64,000 bases of DNA, from the NCBI RefSeq assembly GCF_012070395.1, contig NZ_JAAFYS010000001.1, positions 1,218,001-1,282,000 on the forward strand, given 5' to 3'. The translations under genes were made by a program, and so were the position numbers. This document shows positions 43,737-54,897 of the stretch, in pieces. Source of the DNA: Pseudoroseicyclus tamaricis. Its GTDB lineage: Bacteria > Pseudomonadota > Alphaproteobacteria > Rhodobacterales > Rhodobacteraceae. The notes beneath the pieces are model-generated. The model was not told the origin of the DNA. It saw only the letters and a program-made list of their open reading frames with translations, and did no database searches. Every line of letters begins with the position of its first letter. The first letter of the stretch is position 1.

Positions 43737-46610
43737 GTGGCCGAACTGAAAAACATCGAAGTCCGCGGCGCGCGGGAGCATAATCTCAAGAACATCGACG
43801 TGGATATCCCGCGCGATCAGCTGGTGGTCGTCACCGGGCTGTCCGGCTCCGGCAAGTCGTCGCTCGCCTTCGACACGATCTATGCCGAGGGCCAGCGCCG
43901 CTATGTCGAGTCGCTCTCCGCCTACGCGCGCCAGTTCCTCGACATGATGGAAAAGCCGGATGTTGACCACATCTCCGGCCTCTCCCCTGCGATCTCCATC
44001 GAGCAGAAGACGACGAGCAAGAACCCCCGCTCCACCGTCGGCACGGTCACCGAGATCTACGATTACATGCGCCTGCTCTTCGCGCGCTGCGGCACGCCCT
44101 ACAGCCCCGCAACCGGGCTCCCAATCGAGGCGCAGCAGGTGCAGGACATGGTTGACCGCGTCATGGGCATGGAGGAGGGCACCCGCGCCTACCTCCTCGC
44201 CCCCATCGTGCGTGACCGGAAGGGCGAGTACCGCAAGGAGATGCTGGAGCTGCGCAAGCAGGGTTTCCAGCGCGTGAAGGTCGACGGCCAGTTCCATGAG
44301 CTGGACGATCCGCCGACGCTCGACAAGAAGTTCCGACATGACATCGACGTCGTCGTCGACCGCCTCGTCGTACGCGAGGGGCTGGAGACGCGGCTCGCCG
44401 ACAGCTTCCGCACCGCGCTCGACCTCGCCGACGGCATCGCCATCCTCGAGACGGCGCCGACGGCGGAGGAGGGCGAGCCCCCCGCGCCAGAGCGCTTCAC
44501 CTTCTCCGAGAAGTTCGCCTGCCCGGTCAGCGGCTTCACGATCCCCGAGATCGAGCCGCGGCTCTTTTCCTTCAACGCCCCCTTCGGCGCCTGCCCGGAA
44601 TGCGACGGCCTCGGCGTGGAGCTGTTCTTCGACGAGCGCCTCGTGGTGCCGGACGTGACGCTCAAGATCGCCGACGGCGCCATCGCGCCGTGGCGGAAGG
44701 GCAAGAGCCCCTACTTCCTGCAGACCATCGAGGCCATCTCCAAGCATTACGGCGTCTCCAAGTCCGCCCGCTGGAAGGACCTGCCGGAGAATGTCCAGCA
44801 GGTGTTCCTGCGCGGTTCGGGGGAGGAGGAGATCCAGTTCCGCTACGACGAGGGCGGGCGGGTCTATCAGGTGAAGCGCGTCTTCGAGGGGGTCATCCCC
44901 AACATGGAGCGCCGCTATCGCGAGACGGACAGCGCCTGGATCCGCGAGGAGTTCGAGCAGTACCAGAACACCAAGCCCTGCCATGCCTGCGGCGGCTACC
45001 GGCTGCGGCCGGAGGCGCTGGCGGTGAAGATCGCCGGGCTGCACGTGGGGCAGGTGGTGCAATTCTCCATCCGCGAGGCGCATGAGTGGATCAGCTCGGT
45101 GCCGGAGAGCCTGAGCAAGCAGAAGAACGAGATCGCCAAGGCCATCCTCAAGGAGATCCGCGAGCGGCTCGGCTTCCTCAACAACGTCGGGCTCGACTAC
45201 CTGACGCTCAGCCGCAACTCCGGCACGCTCTCGGGCGGGGAATCGCAGCGCATCCGGCTGGCGAGCCAGATCGGCTCGGGCCTGACCGGCGTTCTCTACG
45301 TGCTCGACGAGCCCTCCATCGGCCTGCACCAGCGCGACAACGGGCGCCTCCTGGAGACGCTGAAGAACCTGAGGGACCAGGGCAACACGGTGATCGTGGT
45401 GGAGCATGACGAGGAGGCGATCCGCGAGGCGGATTACGTCTTCGACATTGGCCCGGGCGCCGGGGTGCATGGCGGCCACGTCGTCGCCCATGGCACGCCG
45501 GAGGAGATCACCGCTGATCCCAAGAGCCTTACGGGCGATTACCTCGCCGGCCGCCGCGAGATCGCGGTGCCGGCGGAGCGGCGGGCGGGGAACAAGAAGA
45601 AGGTGCAGGTGGTCAAGGCCACCGGGAACAACCTCAAGGAGGTCAGCGTCGACTTCCCGCTCGGCAAGTTCGTCTGCGTCACCGGGGTCTCGGGCGGCGG
45701 CAAGTCGACCCTGACCATCGAGACGTTGTTCAAGACCGCCTCCATGCGGCTCAACGGCGCCCGGCAGACGCCCGCGCCCTGCGAGACGATCAAGGGGTTG
45801 GAGCACCTCGACAAGGTCATCGACATCGATCAGCGCCCCATCGGCCGCACGCCGCGCTCGAACCCCGCCACCTACACGGGTGCCTTCACGCCCATCCGCG
45901 ACTGGTTCGCCGGCCTACCCGAGGCGAAGGCGCGCGGCTACAAGCCGGGCCGCTTCTCCTTCAACGTGAAGGGGGGCCGCTGCGAGGCCTGCCAGGGCGA
46001 CGGCGTCATCAAGATCGAGATGCACTTCCTGCCCGATGTCTACGTCACCTGCGAGACCTGCAAGGGCGCGCGTTACAACCGCGAGACGCTGGAAATTCAG
46101 TTCAAGGGCAAGAGCATAGCCGACGTTCTTGATATGACGGTTGAAGATGCGCAGGAGTTCTTCAAGGCCGTCCCCAGCATCCGCGAGAAGATGGATGCGC
46201 TGGTGCGGGTGGGCCTTGGCTACATCAAGGTCGGCCAGCAGGCGACGCAGCTCTCGGGCGGCGAGGCGCAGCGGGTCAAGCTCTCCAAGGAGCTCGCCAA
46301 GCGATCCACCGGGCGCACACTCTACATCCTCGACGAGCCCACCACGGGCCTGCATTTCGAGGATGTGCGCAAGCTGCTGGAGGTGCTGCACGAGCTGGTC
46401 GAGCAGGGGAACTCCGTGGTGGTAATCGAGCACAACCTCGACGTCATCAAGACGGCGGACTGGCTCATCGACATCGGCCCCGAGGGCGGCGATGGCGGCG
46501 GAACGCTGGTCGCCACCGGCACGCCGGAAGAAGTGGCCGAGGTGGCGGAGAGCCACACCGGGCGCTTCCTCGCGCCGATGCTGAAGGCCCGGAAGGTGGC
46601 GGCGGAGTAG
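43737..46610 (+). CDS. uvrA: Excinuclease ABC subunit A
   Basis: The 957-residue protein finds bulky DNA lesions for nucleotide excision repair with UvrB and UvrC. Two ABC ATPase modules carry Walker A motifs GLSGSGKSS (N-terminal) and GVSGGGKST (C-terminal) and signature segments [12 protein letters not shown] and [12 protein letters not shown]. Zinc-finger cysteines are seen in CPECDGLG and CEACQGDG...CETCKG. The GTG at 43737 gives the usual N-terminus [15 protein letters not shown]; an ATG at 43674 would sit six bases from the LexA box and is rejected. Confidence 0.97.
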   Translation: MAELKNIEVRGAREHNLKNIDVDIPRDQLVVVTGLSGSGKSSLAFDTIYAEGQRRYVESLSAYARQFLDMMEKPDVDHISGLSPAISIEQKTTSKNPRSTVGTVTEIYDYMRLLFARCGTPYSPATGLPIEAQQVQDMVDRVMGMEEGTRAYLLAPIVRDRKGEYRKEMLELRKQGFQRVKVDGQFHELDDPPTLDKKFRHDIDVVVDRLVVREGLETRLADSFRTALDLADGIAILETAPTAEEGEPPAPERFTFSEKFACPVSGFTIPEIEPRLFSFNAPFGACPECDGLGVELFFDERLVVPDVTLKIADGAIAPWRKGKSPYFLQTIEAISKHYGVSKSARWKDLPENVQQVFLRGSGEEEIQFRYDEGGRVYQVKRVFEGVIPNMERRYRETDSAWIREEFEQYQNTKPCHACGGYRLRPEALAVKIAGLHVGQVVQFSIREAHEWISSVPESLSKQKNEIAKAILKEIRERLGFLNNVGLDYLTLSRNSGTLSGGESQRIRLASQIGSGLTGVLYVLDEPSIGLHQRDNGRLLETLKNLRDQGNTVIVVEHDEEAIREADYVFDIGPGAGVHGGHVVAHGTPEEITADPKSLTGDYLAGRREIAVPAERRAGNKKKVQVVKATGNNLKEVSVDFPLGKFVCVTGVSGGGKSTLTIETLFKTASMRLNGARQTPAPCETIKGLEHLDKVIDIDQRPIGRTPRSNPATYTGAFTPIRDWFAGLPEAKARGYKPGRFSFNVKGGRCEACQGDGVIKIEMHFLPDVYVTCETCKGARYNRETLEIQFKGKSIADVLDMTVEDAQEFFKAVPSIREKMDALVRVGLGYIKVGQQATQLSGGEAQRVKLSKELAKRSTGRTLYILDEPTTGLHFEDVRKLLEVLHELVEQGNSVVVIEHNLDVIKTADWLIDIGPEGGDGGGTLVATGTPEEVAEVAESHTGRFLAPMLKARKVAAE

Positions 46611-46637
46611 AGCCGCAAGAAATCTCCTCACGAGGAC

Positions 46638-46665
46638 TTGAAAGTTAAAGGCGTTAACATTTAGT
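46638..46665 (+). promoter_or_regulatory. Possible promoter of the GIN-domain gene
   Basis: TTGAAA and TTTAGT are 16 bases apart in a locally AT-rich stretch between uvrA and the ATG at 46694. The spacing is acceptable; the minus-10 match is four of six. Confidence 0.4.
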
Positions 46666-46693
46666 GGGCGGTAACCGTAACTGGAGACCGCCC

Positions 46694-47479
46694 ATGACGT
46701 CCTTCGCCAGATCCGCCGCCACCAAGGCCCCGTTCGCCGTCGCCCTGCTTGCCACGGCCATCGCCTTTCCCTCCCTCGCCCTTGCCGAAACCCGCGGCTA
46801 CGACGCCGCCGGCTTCGACACTATCTCCGTCTCCGACGGCGTGGAGGCGGTGATCAGCGAGGGCGACTTCTTCGTCGAGGCGGAGGCGCGCCAAGGAGAC
46901 ATCGACCGGCTGGTCGTGGAGGTGGACGGCGACAGGCTGAAGATCGGGCGCGATCAACACTTGCCGCTAGGGCTCCTCCAGCTCTTCCGGCAGGACGAGT
47001 TCATCGTGACGGTTCACCTTCCCGAGGTGCGGGGCATCAATGCCGATCACGGCGCCAACGTGGAGAGCAGCGTGCCCTCGGCAGAGGGCGCCTTCACCGC
47101 CGGGGCCACCGGCGGCGCGAACCTGCGGATCGCGGGCATCGTGGCCGAGCGGGTGACGGCCGACAGCCGCTCCGGGGCAAACCTGTGGCTGGAGGCCGAG
47201 GCAGAGGAGGTGAAGCTCGCCGCATCGTCGGGCGCCAACCTGAACGCCAGTGGCAGCTGCGGCACCCTGCACGCCTCCGGCCGCTCCGGCGCCTCTTTGA
47301 GGGCCGATGACTTGGCCTGCGAGGTGGCCCTGCTCGACGCCGCCAGCGGCGCCAGCATGCGCGCCCATGCGAGCGAGACGGCCGAGGCCAGCGCCTCCTC
47401 CGGCGCCTCCATTGCGCTCTACGGCGGCGGCGAGGTGGACGCGACGGAGAATAGCGGCGGCTCGGTGCGCTCCCGCTGA
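46694..47479 (+). CDS. GIN-domain (DUF2807) secreted beta-helix protein
   Basis: The 261-residue protein has a signal peptide ending near SLALAET. A repetitive domain follows in which SGAN/SGAS-type turns recur every 15-20 residues (SRSGANLWLEAEAEEVKLAASSGANLNASG), as in the right-handed beta-helix of DUF2807 proteins once called auto-transporter adhesin heads. It probably acts in the periplasm or on the surface; the role is unknown. The ATG at 46694 is preceded by GGAGACCGCC. Confidence 0.82.
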   Translation: MTSFARSAATKAPFAVALLATAIAFPSLALAETRGYDAAGFDTISVSDGVEAVISEGDFFVEAEARQGDIDRLVVEVDGDRLKIGRDQHLPLGLLQLFRQDEFIVTVHLPEVRGINADHGANVESSVPSAEGAFTAGATGGANLRIAGIVAERVTADSRSGANLWLEAEAEEVKLAASSGANLNASGSCGTLHASGRSGASLRADDLACEVALLDAASGASMRAHASETAEASASSGASIALYGGGEVDATENSGGSVRSR

Positions 47480-47551
47480 GATAGTTGGAAAATGTAAAGT
47501 CCGGGGCCTGAGGGAGGCGCTCAGCGACCTTCCAGGTTCCGGATGTGCAAG

Positions 47552-48682
47552 CTAGAGATCGGCCGAGAACTCCTCGACCAGATGCGCCACCACGGCCCGC
47601 ATCTGCTCCTCCCGGCTCTTGCCCTGCTCCTCCGCCTCCGCTCTCACCGCCCGCTGGCGCTCGGCGCCGGTGCCGCTGCGGATGATGTTGCGGGCGCCCT
47701 CGACCTCGGCGAGGCAGCCGAGCTCTTCGGCGTCCTCCCGCACCAGCTCGATGATGTGCTCCAGCAGCACAGGCATGGGCGTGATGACGCCCTGCCCGAA
47801 GTCGATCAGCTCGCCCTTGATGCCGAAGCGCTGCGCCCGCCAGCGGTTCTCGGCGATCAGGAAGTTGTCGTAGCGCCGCCAGCGCTGGTTGCGCACCCTC
47901 AGCCGCCAGAGCATCCGCATGAGGCACTGCGTCAGCGCCGCGATGGAGAGCGCATCTTCCAGCCGGGGGCAGACGTCGCAGATGCGCGATTCCAGCGTCG
48001 GGTAGGTGTGGGAGGGGCGCAGGTCCCACCAGATCTTGGAGCTGTCCTCGATGACGTCGAGCTCGATCAGCACGTCCACGGCCCGCCGGTACTCGGCCCA
48101 GGTGTCGATATGAGGTGGCAGGCCGGTGCGGGGCAGGTTGTCGAAGATCGAGAGGCGGTAGCTCGACAGGCCGGTATCCTCCCCCTTCCAAAAGGGAGAG
48201 GAGGTGGACAGCGCCAGCAGGTGCGGCAGGAAGTAGGCCATCTGCCCGAGCAGGTCGGCCCGCAGCGCGTCGTCATTGAGCCCGACATGGACGTGCATCC
48301 CGCAGATCAGGGCACGGCGGACGACGCCGGCGAGATCATCCTGCAGCTCGTGATAGCGCTGCTTGTCCGTCGTCTCCTGATCGCGCCAGTCCGCAAAGGG
48401 GTGGCAGGAGGCGGCGATGGGGGCGAGGCCGTGGGCCGCCGCCCTGTCCCGCACGAGGGCGCGCAGCTGGCGTAGCTCATCTCGCGCTTCGGGGATGGTC
48501 TTGCAGACGCGGGTGCCGATCTCGATCTGGCAGCGGAGGAACTCGGGGCTCACCTGCCCCTCGTGCAGGGCCTGCGAGCATTCCTCCATCAGGCCCGGAG
48601 GGGCATCGGCGAGGGCGAACGTCTCGGTGTCGACGAGGAGGTATTCCTCCTCGATGCCGATGGTGAAATCCGGCTGCATCAT
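47552..48682 (-). CDS. Carboxylate-amine ligase, YbdK type (glutamate-cysteine ligase family 2)
   Basis: The 376-residue enzyme belongs to the GCS2 family. The N-terminal [13 protein letters not shown] (residues 5-17) and the active-site segments [21 protein letters not shown] and [19 protein letters not shown] are visible. E. coli YbdK has weak glutamate-cysteine ligase activity, and the natural substrates of most members are not known. It is convergent with the GIN-domain gene. Confidence 0.92.
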   Translation of the reverse strand: MMQPDFTIGIEEEYLLVDTETFALADAPPGLMEECSQALHEGQVSPEFLRCQIEIGTRVCKTIPEARDELRQLRALVRDRAAAHGLAPIAASCHPFADWRDQETTDKQRYHELQDDLAGVVRRALICGMHVHVGLNDDALRADLLGQMAYFLPHLLALSTSSPFWKGEDTGLSSYRLSIFDNLPRTGLPPHIDTWAEYRRAVDVLIELDVIEDSSKIWWDLRPSHTYPTLESRICDVCPRLEDALSIAALTQCLMRMLWRLRVRNQRWRRYDNFLIAENRWRAQRFGIKGELIDFGQGVITPMPVLLEHIIELVREDAEELGCLAEVEGARNIIRSGTGAERQRAVRAEAEEQGKSREEQMRAVVAHLVEEFSADL

Positions 48683-48746
48683 CGCCCGCTCCCTGCTCGT
48701 CGGAGGAGCTTTGCAGGGGGCGGGGCAGGGCGCAAGCGCGCCCGCG

Positions 48747-49076
48747 TCAGGTGACGGTGATGGTACCGGTCATGTTGGGGTGGAAGTCGCAGTGATAGGG
48801 GTAGGTGCCGGGCGTCTCGAAGGTGATGGCGCTCATCATGCCGCGCGTCATGCGCCCGGAATCGAAGGCGCCGCCGTCCGCCGTGGCGGTGTGCGGGGCG
48901 CCGTCGTTGTTGGTGAATGTGACGGTATCGCCGGCCGCGACCGTCAGATCGGCGGGCGAGAAGGCGAAATCCTGGATGGTCACCTGGTGGCCGGCGGCGA
49001 AGGCGGCACGGGGCAGGCCGGCGAGGGCGGCGGCGCCGAGGGCGCTCTGCGCGAGGAAGGCGCGGCGGGTGGTCAT
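48747..49076 (-). CDS. Tat-exported cupredoxin (amicyanin/plastocyanin-like)
   Basis: The 109-residue blue-copper-type protein has a twin-arginine signal ([19 protein letters not shown]). A cupredoxin domain follows with copper ligands His in DGAPHTAT and the Cys-x2-His-x4-Met cluster in [11 protein letters not shown]. It should carry electrons in the periplasm; its partner is not in the window. The ATG at 49076 has a GGGAG ahead and directly begins the Tat signal, while the longer frame to 49286 overlaps the divergent YkgJ gene. Confidence 0.9.
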   Translation of the reverse strand: MTTRRAFLAQSALGAAALAGLPRAAFAAGHQVTIQDFAFSPADLTVAAGDTVTFTNNDGAPHTATADGGAFDSGRMTRGMMSAITFETPGTYPYHCDFHPNMTGTITVT

Positions 49077-49257
49077 GAGGCTCTCCCGGGAGTTTGGGCG
49101 GTTGGCGCGCATCTTGCACGGGCGGGGCGCGGCGTCATGCCAATTCCGCGTGACGCGCGGGCTCTTGCCGGCGCCCGCGCCCGGCGCTACAGGCCCGCGG
49201 CGCATCCACCGGCGGACAGAAGCCGCTCGGCCCGGTGCGCCTTCCCCGAGCCCCTCC

Positions 49258-49635
49258 ATGCCCTCCGACATCCCTGACTGCATCACCTGCGGCGCCTGCT
49301 GCTTCGGCGCCCGCGAGACCTATATCGCGCTCCTGCCCGAGGATGGCGGCCGCGCCATCCCGGCGGAAGCGACGTTCGCCGTGGGGAAGGTGCGCTTCCT
49401 GCGCATGTGCGGCGGCCACTGCGCCCAGCTCGCCCGCTCGCCCCTCGGCGAGGCGGTCTGCGGCATCTACCCCGAGCGCCCGACGGCGTGCCGCGCCTTC
49501 CGGGCCGGCTCCTTCGAGTGCCTGATGGCGCGCAAGCACAACGGTAGGGTGGCGGAGGCGTTCAGGGCGGCGCCGGAGATGCCCGGCACGCTGCCGCCGG
49601 AGAACCTGCCCGGGGCGCCCGCCGAGGTGGCGTGA
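49258..49635 (+). CDS. YkgJ-family cysteine cluster protein
   Basis: The 125-residue protein has the cysteine pattern of the YkgJ/CxxCxxCC family: CITCGACC near residues 8-15, CGGHC near 52-56, CGIYPERPTACRAF near 69-82 and a later Cys. The cysteines probably bind zinc or an iron-sulfur cluster. The ATG at 49258 directly precedes the cysteine-rich domain. The upstream in-frame extension reads as arginine/proline-rich shadow sequence. The function is unknown. Confidence 0.85.
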   Translation: MPSDIPDCITCGACCFGARETYIALLPEDGGRAIPAEATFAVGKVRFLRMCGGHCAQLARSPLGEAVCGIYPERPTACRAFRAGSFECLMARKHNGRVAEAFRAAPEMPGTLPPENLPGAPAEVA

Positions 49636-49650
49636 CGGGAGCCGGGCGAG

Positions 49651-49810
49651 CGCCTGCCCGTGGGGTGGCGCCGCGACATCGCCGCTGCTTGATTTATGCC
49701 AGCCAAGCTCCTCGCCGACTGCCGCTGAGCGCCAGGGCCAGCCAGAGCGCCAGCCCGCCGGGACGGGCAGGCGCTCGCCCGGCGCCTTCGGCTTGATTCC
49801 GGGCGGGGAG
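49651..49810 (+). repeat. Composite intergenic repeat, copy C
   Basis: It begins CGCCTGCCCGTGGGGTGGCG and includes TTTATGCCAGCCAAGC and GGGACGGGCAGGCGCTCGCC, ending near CTTGATTCCGGGCGGGGAG. It is followed 20 bases later by a GTAGGGTGGGTT hairpin, as are copies A and D. Confidence 0.75.
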
Positions 49811-49829
49811 GCGACTGGCCCGCTACGCC

Positions 49830-49852
49830 GTAGGGTGGGTTTTCAACCCACC
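49830..49852 (+). repeat. GTAGGGTGGGTT hairpin repeat, copy 4
   Basis: GTAGGGTGGGTTTTCAACCC closes with ACC, a perfect hairpin. It ends 12 bases before the 3' end of mmsA. Confidence 0.75.
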
Positions 49853-49863
49853 GCCCTCGGCCA

Positions 49864-51363
49864 TCAATCCATCGGCTTGAAGTTGAACTCCCCGCCATCC
49901 TTGATGCCCGACGGCCAGCGCGCCGTGACCGTCTTCGTCTTCGTGTAGAAGCGGAAGGAGTCCGGCCCGTGCTGGTTGAGATCGCCGAAGGATGATTTCT
50001 TCCAGCCCCCGAAGGTGTGGTAAGCCAGCGGCACCGGGATCGGCACGTTGATGCCCACCATGCCGACGTTCACGCGCGACGCGAAATCGCGGGCCGCGTC
50101 GCCGTCGCGGGTGAAGATCGCGGTGCCGTTGCCGTACTCATGGTCCATTGCCAGCTTCAGCGCCTCTTCGTAGGAGCCGGCGCGCACGGTGGTCAGCACC
50201 GGGCCGAAGATCTCCTTGCGATAGATCTCCATGTCCGGCGTGACCCGATCGAAGAGATGGGGGCCGACGAAGAAGCCGTCCTCGTAGCCCTGCAGGGAGA
50301 AGCCGCGCCCGTCGACGACCAGCTCGGCGCCGGCCTCGACGCCGCCCTCGACCATGCGCAGGATGTTCTCTTTCGCCGCCGCGGTGACGACCGGGCCGTA
50401 ATCGACCTCCGCGCCGCCGGTATAGGGGCCGACCTTCAGGCGCTCGATGCGGGGGACGAGCTTCTCGATCAGCCGGTCCGCCGTCTCCTCGCCCACGGGC
50501 ACGGCGACGGAAATGGCCATGCAGCGCTCGCCCGCCGCGCCGTAGCCGGCACCGACGAGGGCGTCGGCGGCCTGGTCGAGGTCGGCATCCGGCATGACGA
50601 TCATGTGGTTCTTGGCGCCGCCGAAACACTGCACGCGTTTGCCGGCCGCGCAGCCGCGCGAGTAGATGTACTGGGCGATGGGCGTCGAGCCGACGAAGCC
50701 GACCGAGGAGATGCCCTCGTGGTCGAGGATCGCGTCCACTGCCTCCTTGTCGCCGTTGACGACCTGCAGGATGCCCTTGGGCAGGCCGGCCTCTTCCATC
50801 AGGGCGGCGAGCATCAGCGGCACCGACGGGTCACGCTCGGAGGGCTTGAGGATGAAGGCGTTGCCGCAGGCGATGGCGGGCGCGAACATCCACATCGGGA
50901 TCATGGCGGGGAAGTTGAAGGGCGTGATGCCGGCGCAGACGCCGAGTGGCTGGCGGAGGGAATACATGTCGATCCCCGGGCCGGCGCCATCGGTGAACTC
51001 GCCTTTCAGCAGGTGCGGCGCGCCGATGCAGAACTCGACGACCTCGAGCCCGCGCTGCACGTCTCCGGCGGCGTCGGGCAGCGTCTTGCCATGCTCGCGG
51101 GAGAGGGCCTCGGCCAGCTTGTCCATATCGCGGTTGAGCAGGCGCACGAACTCCATCATCACGCGTGCCCGGCGCTGCGGGTTGACGGCAGCCCAGGCGG
51201 GCTGGGCTTCGGCGGCGATCTTTACCGCGCGGTCCACCTCTTCGGCAGAGGCGAGAGGGGTGCGGCTTTGCACCTCGCCCGTGGCGGGGTTGTAGACATC
51301 GGCGAAGCGGCCCGAGGTGCCGGCCGTCGCCGCGCCGCCGAGGTAATGGGTGAGGTCCTGCAT
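49864..51363 (-). CDS. mmsA: CoA-acylating methylmalonate-semialdehyde dehydrogenase
   Basis: The 499-residue aldehyde-dehydrogenase-fold enzyme oxidises (methyl)malonate semialdehyde to propionyl- or acetyl-CoA in valine, thymine and inositol breakdown. Typical features are ITPFNFPAMIPMWM, GSTPIAQYIYSRG, the GGAKNHMIVMPDAD segment that distinguishes MmsA, and the catalytic cysteine in GERCMAIS. The ATG at 51363 has GGGAG ahead. Upstream in-frame sequence to 51978 is antisense to the CBS gene and is rejected. No mmsB or catabolic neighbours are present. Confidence 0.96.
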   Translation of the reverse strand: MQDLTHYLGGAATAGTSGRFADVYNPATGEVQSRTPLASAEEVDRAVKIAAEAQPAWAAVNPQRRARVMMEFVRLLNRDMDKLAEALSREHGKTLPDAAGDVQRGLEVVEFCIGAPHLLKGEFTDGAGPGIDMYSLRQPLGVCAGITPFNFPAMIPMWMFAPAIACGNAFILKPSERDPSVPLMLAALMEEAGLPKGILQVVNGDKEAVDAILDHEGISSVGFVGSTPIAQYIYSRGCAAGKRVQCFGGAKNHMIVMPDADLDQAADALVGAGYGAAGERCMAISVAVPVGEETADRLIEKLVPRIERLKVGPYTGGAEVDYGPVVTAAAKENILRMVEGGVEAGAELVVDGRGFSLQGYEDGFFVGPHLFDRVTPDMEIYRKEIFGPVLTTVRAGSYEEALKLAMDHEYGNGTAIFTRDGDAARDFASRVNVGMVGINVPIPVPLAYHTFGGWKKSSFGDLNQHGPDSFRFYTKTKTVTARWPSGIKDGGEFNFKPMD

Positions 51364-51502
51364 CTGTCGTCTCCCGAAATTGCCGCCCTCCGGCGGTACC
51401 CCGAGGCGCCCTGCCGGGCAAGGGTGTCCTATCAGCGCCAGAGGTTGACAGGAGGAGCGGGCGGAGGCGAGGCTTGACCTCAGGTAAGAGTGCCGGGAGG
51501 AC

Positions 51503-51940
51503 ATGATGCTCGTCAGACAGATACTGAAGTCCAAGGACTCCGCCGAGATCGTCTCGGTCGCGCCGGACAAGCCGGTGGCGGACGTGGTGCAGATGCTCTC
51601 CCAAAAGCGCATCGGCGCCGTCATAGTCTCCACCGACGGGGGGGCGCCCGCCGGCATCCTCTCCGAGCGGGACATCGTGCGCGAGATCGGCCGGCGCGGC
51701 GCCGCCTGCCTGGAGGAGACGGCAGAGCAGATGATGACCGCCGGCCCCGTCACCTGCACGCCGGAGGACAGCGCCGACGCCGTCCTGCAGACGATGACCG
51801 ACGGGCGCTTCCGCCACCTGCCGGTGATGGAGGGCGGGAGGCTCGTCGGCCTCATCTCCATCGGCGACGTGGTGAAGGCGCGCCTGTCGGAGCTGGCGAT
51901 GGAGAAGGACGCCCTGGAAGGGATGATCATGGGCCACTGA
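51503..51940 (+). CDS. CBS-domain protein
   Basis: The 145-residue protein consists of two CBS repeats at about residues 8-65 and 75-135 and no other domain. The phrases RIGAVIVSTDGGAPAGILSE and FRHLPVMEGGRLVGLISIGD are characteristic. Stand-alone CBS pairs bind adenine nucleotides and often modulate partner enzymes. No partner is evident; the gene is divergent from mmsA and 92 bases ahead of coaD. Confidence 0.9.
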   Translation: MMLVRQILKSKDSAEIVSVAPDKPVADVVQMLSQKRIGAVIVSTDGGAPAGILSERDIVREIGRRGAACLEETAEQMMTAGPVTCTPEDSADAVLQTMTDGRFRHLPVMEGGRLVGLISIGDVVKARLSELAMEKDALEGMIMGH

Positions 51941-52032
51941 GCGGCGCGCCGGGTGGCGGGCTCCATGGGGGTTGCCAATCGGCGCGGCGCATGACTTTTT
52001 GCCTTTCAATGACTTGAGGGCAGGGGGGCGCG

Positions 52033-52539
52033 ATGCGCATCGGTCTTTATCCCGGCACGTTCGACCCGCTGACGCTGGGCCATATCGACATCATCTCCCG
52101 CGCCTGCCGCATGGTGGACAGGCTGGTGATCGGCGTCGCCATCAATCAGGGCAAGGGGCCGCTCTTCTCTCTCGACGAGCGCGTCGCGATGATCGAGGCG
52201 GAGATCGGCGCCATTGCCCGCGCCCGCGGCACCGAGATCGTCGTCCACCCGTTCGAAAACCTGCTGATCGACTGCGCCCGCGACGTGGGCGCCGGCATCA
52301 TCATCCGCGGCCTGCGGGCGGTGGCGGATTTCGAATACGAGTTCCAGATGGTCGGCATGAACCGGGCGCTGGATTCAGAGGTGGAGACGGTCTTCCTCAT
52401 GGCCGAGGCGCGCCATCAGGCCATCGCCTCCAAGCTGGTCAAGGAGATCGCCCGCCTCGGCGGCGACGTCTCCAAGTTCGTCCCCTCCGCCGTGGATACG
52501 CGGCTGAAGGAGAAGCTGGACGCGCCCACCGGAATTTGA
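52033..52539 (+). CDS. coaD: Phosphopantetheine adenylyltransferase
   Basis: The 168-residue nucleotidyltransferase makes dephospho-CoA from 4'-phosphopantetheine and ATP. The T/HxGH motif is in YPGTFDPLTLGH at residues 6-17, and IIRGLRAVADFEYEFQM near 88-104 and the C-terminal SSxxVKE-like ASKLVKEIARLGGDVSKFVP are intact. The length is normal. A strong hairpin follows. Confidence 0.97.
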   Translation: MRIGLYPGTFDPLTLGHIDIISRACRMVDRLVIGVAINQGKGPLFSLDERVAMIEAEIGAIARARGTEIVVHPFENLLIDCARDVGAGIIIRGLRAVADFEYEFQMVGMNRALDSEVETVFLMAEARHQAIASKLVKEIARLGGDVSKFVPSAVDTRLKEKLDAPTGI

Positions 52540-52554
52540 GCCCCGGCAAATGAA

Positions 52555-52576
52555 AAGCCGCCCCTTGGGGCGGCTT
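52555..52576. terminator. Terminator shared by coaD and the DUF1127 gene
   Basis: AAGCCGCCCC and GGGGCGGCTT form a perfect ten-base-pair stem with a two-base loop. On the minus strand it is followed by TTCATTTG, giving a T-tract for the DUF1127 gene; on the plus strand the T-tract is missing. It lies between the convergent genes. Confidence 0.8.
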
Positions 52577-52635
52577 GGGTCGTCGTCCTGTCGGCTCTCG
52601 CGCCGTGTGGTCGGGCGCGCCCCGCAGGGCACGCC

Positions 52636-52794
52636 TCAGCCGTAGACGGCCTGACGGGCGATGCGCTTGGCGTCGCCGGGGTAGAGGTCGAGGTCCAGCG
52701 CGATGTCGAGCGGCAGGGAGCGGATTTCCGTCACCGTGCGGTTATAGGCAGCGCGCTTGGCGAGAACCGTGCGGAGTTTGTTGAACGTGGTCAT
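52636..52794 (-). CDS. DUF1127 small protein
   Basis: This 52-residue protein begins MTTFNKLRTVLAKRAAYNRT and ends with the DUF1127-like segment LYPGDAKRIARQAVYG. It is basic and predicted helical. An AAAGGAG lies 11 bases before the ATG. DUF1127 proteins of Alphaproteobacteria are often stress-induced and some bind RNA, which is known for the family but not shown here. The gene lies downstream of marC on the same strand with a 342-base gap and shares a terminator with coaD. Confidence 0.85.
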   Translation of the reverse strand: MTTFNKLRTVLAKRAAYNRTVTEIRSLPLDIALDLDLYPGDAKRIARQAVYG

Positions 52795-53136
52795 GCGTGG
52801 TCACTCCTTTTTAAGCTGGCCTGTGTCGTTCGAGGAGTAAGATAGTGATGCTGCGCTGCGGCACTACCGCTAACACGTCCGTAGCGCCCTGCATGAGATG
52901 CATGGCGGGGAGCCGTGGTTTCGGGCATTCCGGACTGTCCGGTTTCCCTCTCAACGCGCGATAGTCAAAGGGAAATTTCTTTCGGGCCGTCGCCTTCGCG
53001 TCGGACGGCTCCCGGCGGGAGCGTTACGATTTGGTTACCCGCAGATGCGACGAGGCGGGCTCCAACGTGGTGCGCGCGCGGTGTCTGACGCGCTCAAACA
53101 GCCTGCAGATCTCCATGCTCCGCGCGGCCCAACCCC
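52795..53136. other. Hairpin-rich gap between marC and the DUF1127 gene
   Basis: I find no gene here. The region is lower in GC than its flanks and contains CCGGACTGTCCGG (52930-52942), a perfect palindrome that could be an operator. It also holds a GCTCCC-GGC-GGGAGC hairpin (53008-53022) next to CCGTC/GACGG pairing at about 52987-53008. A small RNA or the DUF1127 promoter is possible; I cannot place a convincing minus-35/minus-10 pair. Confidence 0.5.
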
Positions 53137-53760
53137 TCAGAACGGCGCCAGCGCGCCGATCTGCACGAGGCCCTGCAGCACCGCGTCCACCGCCACGGCG
53201 GCGAGGATCATGCCCATCACCCGGCTGACGATCGAGGCGCCGGCCGGCCCGATGACACGCAGGATGGGGCCGGCCATGAGCAGGAAGCCCAGCGTCAGGC
53301 CGAGGATCACCAGCAGGATCAGTGAGGTCTGCAGCTGGTGCTGCACCGAGAAGCGGTCGTTGTCCGTCAGGATCACGACCGCCAGCATCGCCCCCGGCGA
53401 GGCGATGGAGGGGATGGCGATGGGGTGGATCGCTGTTTGCGTCATCCCCTCCTCGGCCATCTCCCGCTGCGGCTTGGCCGGCCCGAAGATCATCGTCAGC
53501 GCGAAGAGGAACAAGACCAGCCCGCCGGCGATCTGGAAGGAGGGCAGCCCCAGCCCCAGCGCCTCCAGCACCAGCTGCCCCAGGACGATGAAAGCCAGCA
53601 GCACGGCGGCGGAGACGGCCACGGCCCTCACCGCCACCTTGCGCTGCGCCACCGCGCTCATGCCGGCGGTGACGGCGAGGAACACCGGTACCGTCCCGAT
53701 CGGGTCGATGACGACCCAGAGCGTGATGAATTCCTGCAGGATCTGGTCGGCGTTCAGCAT
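53137..53760 (-). CDS. MarC family membrane protein
   Basis: The 207-residue protein has six hydrophobic segments and the MarC-family features ITLWVVIDPIGTVPVFLAVT near the N-terminus and AIPSIASPGAMLAVVILT in the middle. Members were once linked to multiple antibiotic resistance, but that role was not confirmed and the substrate is unknown. It follows gap on the same strand after 135 bases. Confidence 0.93.
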   Translation of the reverse strand: MLNADQILQEFITLWVVIDPIGTVPVFLAVTAGMSAVAQRKVAVRAVAVSAAVLLAFIVLGQLVLEALGLGLPSFQIAGGLVLFLFALTMIFGPAKPQREMAEEGMTQTAIHPIAIPSIASPGAMLAVVILTDNDRFSVQHQLQTSLILLVILGLTLGFLLMAGPILRVIGPAGASIVSRVMGMILAAVAVDAVLQGLVQIGALAPF

Positions 53761-53895
53761 GTCTCACCGCGGGCTGGAAGTCCCGCCTTCAAGACCGCCC
53801 CGCCCTGGAAACGTCAAGGGCGCCGGCCGAAGCCCGCGCCCTCTCGCTTACGTCAAAAGCCTCCGGGGCGCCGTACCGGCCGCCCCGCGCTTCCC

Positions 53896-54897
<1,002 letters not shown>

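Noticed and set aside
43548-45806. 752-codon frame antisense to uvrA
   Set aside because: Same shadow effect. It overlaps a complete, conserved uvrA and shows no protein motifs.
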